From: Nitrosomonas sp.
Lineage (GTDB): Bacteria > Pseudomonadota > Gammaproteobacteria > Burkholderiales > Nitrosomonadaceae
Length of the DNA: 48,176 nt
Direction: 5' to 3'
Assembly: GCA_017994575.1 (NCBI GenBank)
Contig: JAGOKN010000012.1
Span: 1-48,176, forward strand
Position numbers and translations under genes: made by a program. Of this stretch, positions 7,813 through 17,345 are shown in pieces. The stretch's first letter is position 1, and every line of letters starts with the position of its first letter. The notes beneath the pieces are model-generated. The model was not told the origin of the DNA. It saw only the letters and a program-made list of their open reading frames with translations, and searched no databases.

Positions 7813-8325
7813 ATGATACAGAAACAGGCAGTCACTTTGCCTAAAGAGGCATCAGGTTCAGTGGTTAATTACATGGCCAATGAATTTTTAACTTTTAGAT
7901 TGGGAAAGGAAGAGTATGGAATCGAAATACTAAAGGTTCAAGAGATTCGGGGATATGACTCGGTAACACAAATCGCCAATGCGCCGGATTTTATCAAAGG
8001 AGTGGTCAATCTGCGTGGCATCATTGTTCCGATTATCGACATGAGAATCAAATTCAGGTTAGGTAATACAAATTATGATCAGTTTACCGTAGTGATTATT
8101 TTAAATGTATCCGGGCGTGTCATGGGAATAGTGGTGGATGGTGTGTCCGATGTCATCAGCATTGGTGCAAACCAGATGCGCCCGACACCGGGATTTGGTT
8201 CAGTGATTGATACCGAATACATCATGGGGCTGGGAACTGTTGATCAGCGCATGCTGATCCTCATCGATATCGAGAAACTAATGAGCAGCAACGATATGGG
8301 CTTAATCGAACAGAGTATTAGTTAA
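7813..8325 (+). CDS. cheW: Chemotaxis coupling protein CheW
   Basis: 170 aa, normal CheW length. After a 20-residue unstructured lead, the SH3-like CheW domain begins at about residue 24 ([22 protein letters not shown]) with the family hallmarks [15 protein letters not shown] and [14 protein letters not shown]. CheW bridges chemoreceptors to the CheA kinase in the polar array. It is followed after 49 bases by a chemoreceptor gene, so the two are probably co-transcribed. No cheA, cheY, cheR or cheB lies in the window, so this pair must plug into a chemotaxis cluster elsewhere. No strong Shine-Dalgarno. An internal ATG at 7873 (MANEF) could be an alternative start. Confidence 0.93.
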   Translation: MIQKQAVTLPKEASGSVVNYMANEFLTFRLGKEEYGIEILKVQEIRGYDSVTQIANAPDFIKGVVNLRGIIVPIIDMRIKFRLGNTNYDQFTVVIILNVSGRVMGIVVDGVSDVISIGANQMRPTPGFGSVIDTEYIMGLGTVDQRMLILIDIEKLMSSNDMGLIEQSIS

Positions 8326-8374
8326 CGAAAACAACTATTTCTTGAATAAGAAATCCAAAGGATAAGGGGAAACT

Positions 8375-10108
8375 TTGATGCTTCAAAATTTGACAATAAA
8401 ATCGCGATTGGTATTTGTTATTAGTTTGTTATCTCTATTACTGGTTGGTGTAGGCAGTTTAGGGGGGTATGGTCTTAATCAAATCAATAGCGCTTTTAAA
8501 AGCGTTTACGAAGATCGCACAATCCCTTTGGGTGATTTAGGTTTAATTGTAGATCGCATGCAACGTGTACGACTGAATACTGCCACATCTGCATATGGAA
8601 GAAATGCTGAACTGGTCAAGCAACAGCAAACGATGACTGATCAGCGCGATGCCGAGGTAGCTAATTTTTGGCAAAAATTTATGGCCACTAACTTGACTCC
8701 TGAAGAAGCGACTTTGGCCGAGAATTTTACTCAACACTGGAAAGCCTATACAGAATCTCGTAATCGTACAGTGTCGTTGGCTACTGCGGGCGATTATGAT
8801 GCTGCGATTGCGAACATGACTGGAGATGCCGGTGCAAAATTTACTGCAGCACATGAAATTGCTCTTAAATTACTGACATTGCAAAGAGATGAAAGCGCGA
8901 AAGAATATGCGGAAGCCCAGAAACAATACGAAGAAATCCTTCTGATATCATCGGTTGTGATAGCACTGGGGATTTTTTTAGCAATCATTATCGGATTTTT
9001 ATTGATACGCGCGATAGTTGCGCCCTTAACTGAAGCGATTACCATTGCCAATGCAGTTGCATCAGGAGATCTAACCAGTCGTATCGAAGTGAATTCAACC
9101 AATGAAACCGGTCGTTTATTGCAAGCTCTGAAAACAATGAACGATAATCTCGTTGATTTGGTGGGAAAAGTACGCATGAGTACTGATTCTATTGCAACCG
9201 CATCGAGTGAAATCGCTTCGGGCAATTCTGATTTGAGTCAGCGCACTGAGGAACAAGCATCCAGCCTTGAAGAAACCGCTTCTTCCATGGAAGAACTCAC
9301 TTCTACCGTGAAGCAGAATGCTGATAATGCTCGCCAGGCCAATCAGCTCGCATCAGGAGCTTCCGAGATTGCGGTAAAAGGTGGCACAGTCGTTGGCCAG
9401 GTAGTACAAACCATGAGCTCCATCAACGAAAGCTCCAAGAAAATTGTCGACATTATCAGTGTCATTGATGGCATTGCTTTTCAAACCAATATTCTGGCAT
9501 TGAATGCAGCTGTGGAAGCTGCTCGCGCTGGTGAACAAGGACGTGGTTTTGCGGTGGTGGCTACCGAGGTTCGCACATTGGCACAACGTTCTGCCGCTGC
9601 TGCCAAAGAGATCAAAGAGCTGATCAACGATTCCGTAAGAAAAGTGGAAGATGGCACTCGCTTGGTTGATGAAGCTGGCGCAACCATGGATGAAATAGTC
9701 AGTGCAGTTAAGCGAGTGACTGACATCATGAGTGAAATTTCAGCAGCTTCCGATGAACAAAGTTCTGGCATAGAACAAGTGAATCAAGCCGTGACACAGA
9801 TGGATGAAGTAACACAGCAAAATGCAGCGTTGGTAGAAGAAGCTGCCGCAGCCGCTGAATCCATGCAGGAACAGGCACAATCCCTAACCCAAGCAGTGAC
9901 TCTATTCAAGCTATCAGGCGGTCATGCAACAGCTCCGATTCCCGTGAAAAGAAACAATCGTCCAGCGGGTGTCATCAAGATTCCTAATCGAGGATCGGTT
10001 ACTCGCAAGCCTTCGGTCAATACCAGTACGAGCCCTGCCGTAACACCCATATCAACCCAGTCTCGCAAAGTTTCAGCCGTGGGTGGCGATGATTGGGAAG
10101 AATTTTAA
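8375..10108 (+). CDS. Methyl-accepting chemotaxis protein, Tar-like with C-terminal tether
   Basis: 577 aa transmembrane chemoreceptor. TM1 is about 10-30, then a periplasmic four-helix-bundle sensor (about 31-188), TM2 about 190-212, HAMP (about 212-264) and the cytoplasmic signalling domain with the conserved hairpin tip around [20 protein letters not shown]. The last five residues are DWEEF, a variant of the NWETF pentapeptide that tethers CheR and CheB to high-abundance receptors, at the end of a flexible Pro/Ser/Thr-rich linker. Ligand unknown: 4HB sensors bind varied small molecules. AAGG(GG) lies before the ATG (GGATAAGGGGAAACTTTGATG). It follows cheW by 49 bases. Confidence 0.92.
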   Translation: MMLQNLTIKSRLVFVISLLSLLLVGVGSLGGYGLNQINSAFKSVYEDRTIPLGDLGLIVDRMQRVRLNTATSAYGRNAELVKQQQTMTDQRDAEVANFWQKFMATNLTPEEATLAENFTQHWKAYTESRNRTVSLATAGDYDAAIANMTGDAGAKFTAAHEIALKLLTLQRDESAKEYAEAQKQYEEILLISSVVIALGIFLAIIIGFLLIRAIVAPLTEAITIANAVASGDLTSRIEVNSTNETGRLLQALKTMNDNLVDLVGKVRMSTDSIATASSEIASGNSDLSQRTEEQASSLEETASSMEELTSTVKQNADNARQANQLASGASEIAVKGGTVVGQVVQTMSSINESSKKIVDIISVIDGIAFQTNILALNAAVEAARAGEQGRGFAVVATEVRTLAQRSAAAAKEIKELINDSVRKVEDGTRLVDEAGATMDEIVSAVKRVTDIMSEISAASDEQSSGIEQVNQAVTQMDEVTQQNAALVEEAAAAAESMQEQAQSLTQAVTLFKLSGGHATAPIPVKRNNRPAGVIKIPNRGSVTRKPSVNTSTSPAVTPISTQSRKVSAVGGDDWEEF

Positions 10109-10302
10109 ATTGTTAGAAAGCACATCATTAAGGTGAAAATCTCAATGGTGTCATTGATTCAAACCGGATGTAAAAGGAATAAGGGGTGGTATTGTTTGAA
10201 TAAAAAAACCATAGATCAAGCAATCAGCCCCGATATTCTTGGATATTTAATCTAACAAAGTAAATGAATTGATAAAATTCAATCTCAGTACAGTACAACT
10301 GA

Positions 10303-11604
10303 TCAGAAACGCCAATCCAGTTGCAAACCGCCGAGGTTAGTTTGCTCAGAATATTGTCCTATAAGAATGTCTGACGTCGCTCCCTTTCTATTAAGAGCCG
10401 GATCATCCATGAACAAGTGAGCATAAGCGGCGTGGATATGCATATTCTTCAACAGGGCATAAGTTAAGCCAACCGTCAGCCAATAACGGTTCGCATCAGG
10501 AATGCGTGGTGATCTGAGTTGTGCATTGGGAATCGGTGTTTGATCATAAGCAAAGCCCGATCTCAGTATCCATCGATTGAATTCGGAAGAATAATTGACC
10601 CCAAAAGCATAACGCCAAGTATCCTGCCATTTCAAATCGAGTACATCATCGCGCTGTGCGGAAGAAAAATCTGTCCTGAGTTCGCGCACAAGACTCCAAT
10701 GCGTCCATAGCGCATCGGCAGAAATTCCCCAGCGTGGACTGATGCGATGAGAAAATCCAAATAAAACATTATCAGGCAACGTGACCGATGTACGAGAATG
10801 GGTGTCGATAAAAGCTCCTCCTCGTGTCAACGCACTGGCATGACTAGGCAAAGAAAAATTGGCATCACCCTGCACATCATGAGTGATCCGCGATCGGTAA
10901 CTGACACCTAGACGGGTATCCTGAGTGGGCGCATAGAAGGCACCAAAATTGTATCCGAATCCGACGCTATCCCCTTTGAGAGAAACATGTCCATCAGCTG
11001 CCTGCGGCAAGAGTCCTTGATTGGTGCAAGGCGCGGAACCTAAAGCCTGAAGACAAATTGTTCCCATGTCAATTGCGTTCGTAAGCTTGGATTGTAGATA
11101 TTGCACATTGAAGCCGGCTCCCAGTGAGAATTGCTCGTTCACTTTAAACGATAAAGACGGATTGAAGTTTAAGGTTATGATTTCTGAATCAATTGCCTGA
11201 TAGCGTCCTTTCCAATCGGAATGATAACTATTGTGTGTGCCAAAAGGAACATTGAAGCCAAAACCAAATGCTATCCGTCGTGTCAGTTCATGCACATAAT
11301 AAATATTGGGGATAAGAATTGGGCCTGCTGATTCACCGCCATTATTTCCTCTCAGCGATGCACCGCCAAGCGCGGGGCTTAATTGAGACGAATGATCTTG
11401 AAAAGTGGCTGAAGGTACTATCACATATCCCGACAACGATAATAACCGACCACGAATCTGACCCATCGCTCCCGGATTAAAATAAACCATGCTTCCATCT
11501 TCGATATTGGTTGGCGCTCCCGAAAATGCCTGCCCTAATTCTTTCACGCTCTGTTCCATCACGGCTATGCCCGCAGCCATGATTTGAGTCGAGGAAAAAA
11601 GCAT
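10303..11604 (-). CDS. OmpP1/FadL-family outer-membrane channel
   Basis: 433 aa as read from the first ATG. The mature part begins AGIAVMEQSVKELGQAFSGA, matching the FadL N-terminal plug (the NPA-like motif is seen as YFNPGAMG), and the protein ends in LDWRF, with the terminal aromatic typical of beta-barrels. FadL-type channels carry hydrophobic compounds across the outer membrane. The start is odd: from this ATG the signal peptide is short and has no basic residue, while upstream codons in the same frame encode LHKRSGFISIF, a proper n-region, yet contain no ATG, GTG or TTG back to the stop near 11711. Good Shine-Dalgarnos precede ATA (AAGGAG 11629-11624, ATA 11616-11614) and ATC (AGGAGA 11679-11674, ATC at 11670 or 11667). 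A rare start codon or a start-codon mutation is possible. Confidence 0.85.
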   Translation of the reverse strand: MLFSSTQIMAAGIAVMEQSVKELGQAFSGAPTNIEDGSMVYFNPGAMGQIRGRLLSLSGYVIVPSATFQDHSSQLSPALGGASLRGNNGGESAGPILIPNIYYVHELTRRIAFGFGFNVPFGTHNSYHSDWKGRYQAIDSEIITLNFNPSLSFKVNEQFSLGAGFNVQYLQSKLTNAIDMGTICLQALGSAPCTNQGLLPQAADGHVSLKGDSVGFGYNFGAFYAPTQDTRLGVSYRSRITHDVQGDANFSLPSHASALTRGGAFIDTHSRTSVTLPDNVLFGFSHRISPRWGISADALWTHWSLVRELRTDFSSAQRDDVLDLKWQDTWRYAFGVNYSSEFNRWILRSGFAYDQTPIPNAQLRSPRIPDANRYWLTVGLTYALLKNMHIHAAYAHLFMDDPALNRKGATSDILIGQYSEQTNLGGLQLDWRF

Positions 11605-11966
11605 AAAAATACTTATAAAACCACTCCTTTTATGCAGAGAATAACTATTGGCACGATTCAGTTCGATGATTGGTCTCCTAATAGCTTGACTATTAATAAA
11701 CAGCCGTTAATGAATATGTTATATAAGCTCTTTTCAAAATACTCTGATGACTCTGCGAATTATTCTAATAATTGGACATAAATTTTCTGATGTCAATCAG
11801 ATCTATCCGACAGTTTAATATGGGTACTTCATACACTTTCAGCTAAAATGGTTTATTAAAACCAGAAATGAAGATGCAGGTTATAGAATGCTTTTTAATC
11901 CAGTGAATTTAGCGCTAATCATTTCTATGATCCATCAGCTATGCAAAATGACAACAAGGAATAAAA
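11605..11966. other. Divergent intergenic region, fadL-like / GGDEF-EAL gene
   Basis: 360 AT-rich bases. The first 100 contain the probable extended N-terminus and two Shine-Dalgarno sequences of the FadL-like gene on the minus strand. The remainder carries the promoters of both genes, with no recognisable operator or repeat. AAGGA at 11956-11960 serves the TTG start at 11967. Confidence 0.4.
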
Positions 11967-14456
11967 TTGAATAGTCAGTCCAGAAATTCTGACTATCAGC
12001 AATCTAATTTGCCCGCAGCGATTCTGGCTGAACAGATCAAGCTGCTTTATCAGCAAGCAAACAAAGCACTTTTGGCTACTGTGATTCTTTCAACAGTACT
12101 TGCTTTCGTATTTTGGAGTTATGTTCCAAAGCAATGGCTTTTAGGCTGGCTCACAGGAATCTATCTGTTGACTGCTTGTCGATTCTTATTGGTCAGATTT
12201 TATTTGAGCAACATTCCTTCTATTGAAAGATCAATTACTTGGGGGCGATATTTTATCTTCGGTGTGCTGTTATCCGGAGTATCTTGGGGGCTAGCTGGAG
12301 GCGCTTTTTTTCTTGCTCACAGTGCAATGCATCAGTTATTTCTTGCTTATTTATTGGGAGGAATCATCGCAGGCGCAATGGCGACGTTATCTTCTTATAG
12401 AAACGCTTTTCTAGTCTTTGCTGTGCCCACAATCATTCCGTTTACCTATCAGGCCATCCTTCACGACACTGATACCAATATCGCCATAGCTTGCACCTAT
12501 CTCTTTTTCTTGCTCATGATGGGGGTTATATCGCACAGACTGCACCATACGATTACCCATTCCCTCATGCTGCGATTCGATAATTCTGATTTACTGCATC
12601 GCTTGCTGCAAGCAAAAGACCATCAGAAGGCAATTAATTTGGAATTGCAGGCGCAGATTGTAGAGAAAGACCTCACGCAAAGAGCGCTACAGAATGCCAA
12701 AGAGCAATTGGAACAACGCGTGGTCGAGCGTACTGAAGCGTTGGCCCTGGCCAATGACATTCTGCATCAGGAAAAAGAGTTGTTCCAGGTGACATTAGCC
12801 AGTATCGGTGATGCCGTTATCACCACAGATTCGCTGGGAAAAATCACTTATTTAAATCCGATCGCGGAATCATTCATTGGCTGGAAAAACGACGAGGTAA
12901 CCGGAGCTCCATTAAGGCATATCTTTCAGATTAAGAATATCCATACACAAGAATCCATCGAAGATCCACTCGCGGATTGTTTGAATCAATCGGTAAAATC
13001 GAGTCACAACCAAGAATGCTGCTTGATTCGTAGAAATAAGCAGGAAAGTATCATTGATTATTCAGTCGCGCCGATTCAGAACAACAAAAAAACTGTGATT
13101 GGCACGGTGTTAACCTTCCGCGATGTAACCGAACAAAGTAAATTGACGCAAAAACTCGTTTATCAAGCAGCGCACGATTCTTTGACCGGCTTATTAAATC
13201 GTGATGAATTCGAAGAGCGTTTGCGCAAAATTCTCGCATCAACCAGGAAAAATGACATTCATGCACTTCTATATCTTGACTTGGATCAATTCAAAATCAT
13301 CAACGATACCTGCGGACATGGCGCAGGCGATGAATTACTGCGTCAGGTGACAGCGCTCTTACACTCTAAATTGCGTGCAAGGGATACATTGGCGCGCCTT
13401 GGGGGAGACGAATTCGGGATTGTATTAGAACATTGTCCACAAAATGAAGCCATGCAGGTAGCCAATAATCTGCGTGAGTTAGTACAAAATTTTCGTTTTC
13501 AGTGGTTGGATAAAACTTTCACCATCGGCGCCAGCATTGGATTATTTCTCATTGGTCAAGATAACGAAGGACTTGCTCATGTAATGAGTGCTGCAGATAG
13601 TGCCTGTTACGCCGCCAAAAACGAAGGCCGCAACCGAGTTCACATTTACCAGGCAACCGATAGTGAATTAAAAAATAAATCGAGTGGAATGGAGTGGTTA
13701 TCGCGCATTCAGCAGGCCATCGTTGACAAACGATTATATCTATATTTTCAACCGATTATCGCATTGTCAAACAAAAACGAACTGGAAGAACATGGTGAAT
13801 TTCTTTTACGGCTCCGCGATGAGCAGAATCAATTAATTCTTCCCGGTTCATTTCTCTCTTCCGCGGAGCGCCATGATCAGATGCTGATGATTGACCGCTG
13901 GGTAGTGGAACAATCGCTCATGTTACTGAAAGAGCGTTTTCAGCAACAATCCAAAGTGGTCTACACCATCAATTTATCGGCGCATGCGTTGGAAAGCGAG
14001 GATTTTCTCGATTTTGTAGTCGACAATCTCAAAACTTATCAAAAGATTTCGTCCAATATCTGCTTTGAAATTACTGAAAACATTGCACTTACCGATCTGA
14101 CTCATGTCATGCAATTTATCGCAACCCTGAAGGAACTTGGGTGCCGCTTTTCCATAGATCGCTTTGGTAGCGGCTTGTCATCTTTTGGATATTTAAAAGA
14201 TATTCCGTTGGATTACCTTAAAATCGATGGGCGACTGATCAAAAATATGACCAAAGATCCTGTTGATCAGGCTGTGATTGAATCGATGAATCGTATCGGG
14301 CATGTATTAGGATTCAAAATGATTGCCGAATGGGTAGAGGATGCGCAAACCTTGCAATTACTCGAGAAAATAGGTATCGATTATGTGCAAGGCTTCGAAC
14401 TTGCTGAACCGCACCCCTTTCATTCAAAGGCGAAATCGTTGGAAAAAACAAATTAA
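11967..14456 (+). CDS. Membrane PAS-GGDEF-EAL protein, EAL degenerate
   Basis: 829 aa. Six hydrophobic segments (about 35-190) form a membrane sensor, followed by a coiled coil (about 215-265), PAS (about 270-390), GGDEF (about 400-560) and EAL (about 575-820). The cyclase motif GGDEF (479-483) is intact and the I-site RARD (470-473) lies five residues before it, so a feedback-inhibited diguanylate cyclase is likely. The EAL domain is altered: the signature reads EFL (611-613), and the metal-binding DDFGTG is DRFGSG, with Arg at 732 in place of the second Asp. E701, E704, the NLS asparagine (669) and LKID are kept. The phosphodiesterase is therefore probably weak or inactive. The start is TTG with AAGGA six bases upstream. 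The gene ends at a strong bidirectional hairpin. Confidence 0.88.
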   Translation: MNSQSRNSDYQQSNLPAAILAEQIKLLYQQANKALLATVILSTVLAFVFWSYVPKQWLLGWLTGIYLLTACRFLLVRFYLSNIPSIERSITWGRYFIFGVLLSGVSWGLAGGAFFLAHSAMHQLFLAYLLGGIIAGAMATLSSYRNAFLVFAVPTIIPFTYQAILHDTDTNIAIACTYLFFLLMMGVISHRLHHTITHSLMLRFDNSDLLHRLLQAKDHQKAINLELQAQIVEKDLTQRALQNAKEQLEQRVVERTEALALANDILHQEKELFQVTLASIGDAVITTDSLGKITYLNPIAESFIGWKNDEVTGAPLRHIFQIKNIHTQESIEDPLADCLNQSVKSSHNQECCLIRRNKQESIIDYSVAPIQNNKKTVIGTVLTFRDVTEQSKLTQKLVYQAAHDSLTGLLNRDEFEERLRKILASTRKNDIHALLYLDLDQFKIINDTCGHGAGDELLRQVTALLHSKLRARDTLARLGGDEFGIVLEHCPQNEAMQVANNLRELVQNFRFQWLDKTFTIGASIGLFLIGQDNEGLAHVMSAADSACYAAKNEGRNRVHIYQATDSELKNKSSGMEWLSRIQQAIVDKRLYLYFQPIIALSNKNELEEHGEFLLRLRDEQNQLILPGSFLSSAERHDQMLMIDRWVVEQSLMLLKERFQQQSKVVYTINLSAHALESEDFLDFVVDNLKTYQKISSNICFEITENIALTDLTHVMQFIATLKELGCRFSIDRFGSGLSSFGYLKDIPLDYLKIDGRLIKNMTKDPVDQAVIESMNRIGHVLGFKMIAEWVEDAQTLQLLEKIGIDYVQGFELAEPHPFHSKAKSLEKTN

Positions 14457-14552
14457 GTACGATCGTATTTGATTCGGATACGGCCAGATTGGGATTGGGT
14501 CGCTGGAAAATGATTTGATCGCTATGGAGAGTGGCAAGGTAGTCAATTCAAG

Positions 14553-14584
14553 CAAGGGATTTAAATAAAAATTTAAATCCCTTG
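14553..14584. terminator. Bidirectional intrinsic terminator-like hairpin
   Basis: A perfect 14-bp stem, CAAGGGATTTAAAT (14553-14566) with ATTTAAATCCCTTG (14571-14584), closes on an AAAA loop. It lies between the convergent GGDEF-EAL gene and the carbonic anhydrase gene and could serve both. The stem is AT-rich, with a GGG/CCC base. Confidence 0.65.
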
Positions 14585-14623
14585 GCACATCCCGATGTAT
14601 AGCTTGTTTCAAAAAATAAAATA

Positions 14624-15409
14624 TCAATACTTGGCTCTATACGAAATAGAACGGCCATTCAAATCTTGAACATGTCTCGCATTATCTGAATAGAAGCTTT
14701 TTAGTTGCGCAAGTTGAGCAGATGAGATGGTAATAGGTTCTGCCAAAATCAGCCAATTGACCCCTTCGCTGCAAGGCGGCGTCGTTAAAGAACCGGCGAG
14801 CGTATAGTGGCTCCAGCGATGTTCAGGCAACAGCTTGAGTGGATTCAGTGCAATGTTTGCATCAGTACTTTGCGCCCTTTCCTCGGATGGCATGTTATCC
14901 AGGACGGTTTGAAGGGCTGCATTGTCTTCCCCCAATTTAATCAGAATTCCTAATACAGCAATTTTTCCGTCTTCTCTGACATGCACAAAATGCAATTCTG
15001 CGGGGAATTGCCTGTTTCCAATCATATGCTCACTGGGTGCATGCAAATGAAATTGTATGAGTGGATAAATTTCCCTGCCAATTTTCAAATGACCGTCATA
15101 GTCATCAGACATATTGACCTGTATACCGTGCCCATTGTTAAAGAACACTGGACTATCAACATAATATTTGAATCTTAACTTATTGAGGCGTGATTTATGG
15201 CTTTCTTCCGACAAGTTGACAGGTGACTGATGATTGCCAAGACTGCAGGTTGCATAAGGCAATGTAAAAGGTTCAACAGTTTGCGAATGATCCCGAATCG
15301 CCCCCCATTCAGTCTGCTCATCATGACTCCAGTGCGGACCAGCCATGGCGATGGTTGCGTAGCATGTAAGAATTGCAGCGGACAGTTTTTTTAAAATTTT
15401 TATTTTCAT
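14624..15409 (-). CDS. Periplasmic alpha-carbonic anhydrase
   Basis: 261 aa. The signal peptide (1-23) ends in AMA before GPHW. The family signature QFHLHAPSEH supplies zinc ligands H121 and H123, and AELHFVH supplies H140. TTPPCSEGVNW (209-219) carries the substrate-pocket threonine and a cysteine (C213) that would form a disulfide with C55. The enzyme interconverts CO2 and bicarbonate in the periplasm. In a chemolithoautotroph this would aid inorganic-carbon supply (inference). Expression is probably coupled to the small secreted protein 32 bases upstream. It ends before a strong bidirectional hairpin. Confidence 0.93.
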   Translation of the reverse strand: MKIKILKKLSAAILTCYATIAMAGPHWSHDEQTEWGAIRDHSQTVEPFTLPYATCSLGNHQSPVNLSEESHKSRLNKLRFKYYVDSPVFFNNGHGIQVNMSDDYDGHLKIGREIYPLIQFHLHAPSEHMIGNRQFPAELHFVHVREDGKIAVLGILIKLGEDNAALQTVLDNMPSEERAQSTDANIALNPLKLLPEHRWSHYTLAGSLTTPPCSEGVNWLILAEPITISSAQLAQLKSFYSDNARHVQDLNGRSISYRAKY

Positions 15410-15441
15410 GAGTCAATTCCGATTCAAAATTAATAATCTGG

Positions 15442-15666
15442 TCAGCAAGGATGTTTTTTACAAAAATCCACCATGGATGGTTTCTTATGCGTACTTGAAT
15501 TTTGAGTCGAAGACTTGGTATTTTCTTTTGTTGCGGGGCCTGCTACTGATGAAGCTTGTGCGGGTGAATTGGAATCGGCTGGCGGTTTTGACTTATCTGC
15601 CCCTGATTCGGCAAAGCATGAAACACCTAAACTTAATACTGCGACCAAAACGATTTTTATAAGCAT
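15442..15666 (-). CDS. Small secreted protein with C-terminal cysteine motif
   Basis: 74 aa, function unknown. The start is the ATG at 15666, with GAGGAAAC just upstream; a longer reading from 15714 lacks this. A signal peptide (MLIKIVLVAVLSLGVSCFA) is followed by a low-complexity Ser/Pro/Lys/Thr linker, and the chain ends VDFCKKHPC, with two cysteines separated by four residues that could form a disulfide or bind metal in the periplasm. It lies 32 bases upstream of the alpha-carbonic anhydrase on the same strand, so the two are probably one transcript and share a compartment. Confidence 0.7.
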   Translation of the reverse strand: MLIKIVLVAVLSLGVSCFAESGADKSKPPADSNSPAQASSVAGPATKENTKSSTQNSSTHKKPSMVDFCKKHPC

Positions 15667-15812
15667 AGTTTCCTCATCGATTAAAAAAAGATTGATAGAG
15701 CCTTTCTTATTCAAACAGCTATTAGCCTAGCGGCTCGGGGATTGTAGAAAAAAATGATAAAAATCGATATAGGAATAGGACTACATCCTATTGCGAAGAA
15801 ATACGTGTTCAG

Positions 15813-16331
15813 TTAAACAATTTTCTCGAGATATTCGATTGTTAAATCAGGAACTTTAGGTACGCCGATATTCAGATGTAGGGGATAAGACTCAATCTTG
15901 CCGGTATGAACATAACCTCTGCGCTCATAAAATTGAATCAATTCGAAGCGTTGCAACACCACAAACATCACAAATTTTCGTATGTTCATGGTTTTTAGAG
16001 CATAAGCTTCAGTCTGTTCGAGTACATATTTACCCAATCCTTGCCCTTGTAAGCTGGGGTGTACTGAAAAAAAACCAATATAGGCATGCTCATTTTCTTT
16101 GACGATATATATACAAGCAGCTAGTAATTTGGGTTGATTGACTACAAAGAAAAAAGCATCCGGTTTGGATAAGGCGCTCTCAATTGCTTGCCGATTTGTT
16201 CTGTCACCCTGAATAATATCTGTTTCTCGAGTCCAACCACAATCACCACGATAGGTCAGATTTACCAGATCAGCAATGGCTTGCCATTGATCTTCATGCG
16301 CTTTTTCAAGACGGAATTGAGATACATCCAT
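15813..16331 (-). CDS. GNAT-family N-acetyltransferase
   Basis: 172 aa, standard GNAT length. The acetyl-CoA pyrophosphate loop is QGQGLG (95-100), following the beta-4 strand YIGFFSVHPS. The C-terminal part has FYERRGYVHTG, the usual beta-6/alpha-4 region. Substrate unknown: it could be a small metabolite, an antibiotic or a protein N-terminus. It starts 41 bases after the SirB2-like gene on the same strand and may share its transcript. No special regulatory sequence seen. Confidence 0.85.
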   Translation of the reverse strand: MDVSQFRLEKAHEDQWQAIADLVNLTYRGDCGWTRETDIIQGDRTNRQAIESALSKPDAFFFVVNQPKLLAACIYIVKENEHAYIGFFSVHPSLQGQGLGKYVLEQTEAYALKTMNIRKFVMFVVLQRFELIQFYERRGYVHTGKIESYPLHLNIGVPKVPDLTIEYLEKIV

Positions 16332-16372
16332 TGGTTTATGTTGTTGCCTCCGGGTTTAAAGCAGATTTGCCA

Positions 16373-16756
16373 TCAGAGCAAGCCTAATACGGGGCTTTTG
16401 GTCAAAGCCACCAGAACGATATAGATAAACACGCATTCAGCCGCAACCCAGGCGATAATTTTGGTTCGACGGGTTCTGCCAAACCGCATCGCCACCATTC
16501 CGAGGCCGATATAGATGATTAATCCAGTCACTTTGGCCGTCAACCAGGCATCGTTGAGTGGGCTTTGTTGAATGATGATCGCTAATGCGATGGCGCTGGT
16601 CAGTAGTAGCGTATCGACCACATGCGGCAGGATTTTTACCCATCGTTGATGCAGTTTCTCCGAATCTTGCATCAACCAGATACCACGCACAAAAAACAAC
16701 AGATAACTCACAACGATGCTACTAACATGTATTATTTTCAGTAAAGCGTAACTCAT
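16373..16756 (-). CDS. SirB2-like four-helix membrane protein
   Basis: 127 aa. The start chosen is the ATG at 16756 (MSYALLKIIHVSS); longer readings overlap the upstream gene. Four hydrophobic helices and the opening LLKIIHVSS...SYLLFFVRG, plus KILPHVVDT, match the SirB family of integral membrane proteins, whose function is unknown. The start is only 2 bases after the stop of the upstream CopD-like gene, indicating translational coupling. The two membrane proteins probably work together. Confidence 0.8.
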   Translation of the reverse strand: MSYALLKIIHVSSIVVSYLLFFVRGIWLMQDSEKLHQRWVKILPHVVDTLLLTSAIALAIIIQQSPLNDAWLTAKVTGLIIYIGLGMVAMRFGRTRRTKIIAWVAAECVFIYIVLVALTKSPVLGLL

Positions 16757-16758
16757 GC

Positions 16759-17238
16759 TTAATTCCCGGATATCAGCCAACCATGGCTTCCTGCCACAGC
16801 ACCCGCAATCGTCAGCAAACTCAGTAATAACAGCTTCAGATGCTTGCGCTGAATTATGGCAAAGGTATCTGCAGAAATTTTGGTCGGTATGGGTGCTTGC
16901 TGTCGGCGGCCGCGCGGTTCCATGACAAATAGCATGAAACTGAATAACAGCCAGATAAACACCATAGTGTGCATCCACCAATATTGCCACTGCGTAAAGC
17001 GTTGCCAGGCATCCAGTACGTATACCATGTAAAATCCGGTAACGCCTACAAATAGGGTGGAAATGCGCGCTTGTGCAGCAAATCGCCGCCGGAATTGTTC
17101 AAAAAAAGCCATCGCTTCAATGGCTGATGGCATACGCGCCAGAGTGGGTAGCAATACCGTAGTCACCATAGCAACGCCGCCAATCCACAACACGACACCC
17201 AGCACATGAAGTACTCTGGCAAAAACTAGTTCATCCAT
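16759..17238 (-). CDS. CopD/DUF2269-like integral membrane protein
   Basis: 159 aa with four predicted membrane helices. N-terminal FARVLHVLGVVLWIGGVAMVT and central WWMHTMVFIWLL hold the conserved histidines typical of the CopD-like superfamily, members of which are implicated in copper handling or haem biology. The exact role is unknown. It is translationally coupled to the downstream SirB2-like gene. It is separated by 107 bases from the SpoIIAA-like gene upstream, so it probably has its own promoter. Confidence 0.75.
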   Translation of the reverse strand: MDELVFARVLHVLGVVLWIGGVAMVTTVLLPTLARMPSAIEAMAFFEQFRRRFAAQARISTLFVGVTGFYMVYVLDAWQRFTQWQYWWMHTMVFIWLLFSFMLFVMEPRGRRQQAPIPTKISADTFAIIQRKHLKLLLLSLLTIAGAVAGSHGWLISGN

Positions 17239-17345
17239 AGGATTTCTTTGATTGATTAATAAAACAGGACAATGATTAAGTTGAGTGTGTAATGTTTTGG
17301 TTCATGGCACACTCTCGTCAATTATTTTTTAATGATAAAAAAGAA

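Noticed and set aside
11584-11781. A 65-codon plus-strand frame between the FadL-like gene and the GGDEF-EAL gene
   Set aside because: It overlaps the extended FadL N-terminus, has no Shine-Dalgarno and has no protein-like composition.
15408-15662. An 84-codon plus-strand frame opposite the small secreted protein
   Set aside because: The minus strand has a signal peptide, a good ribosome site and a partner gene; the plus frame has none.
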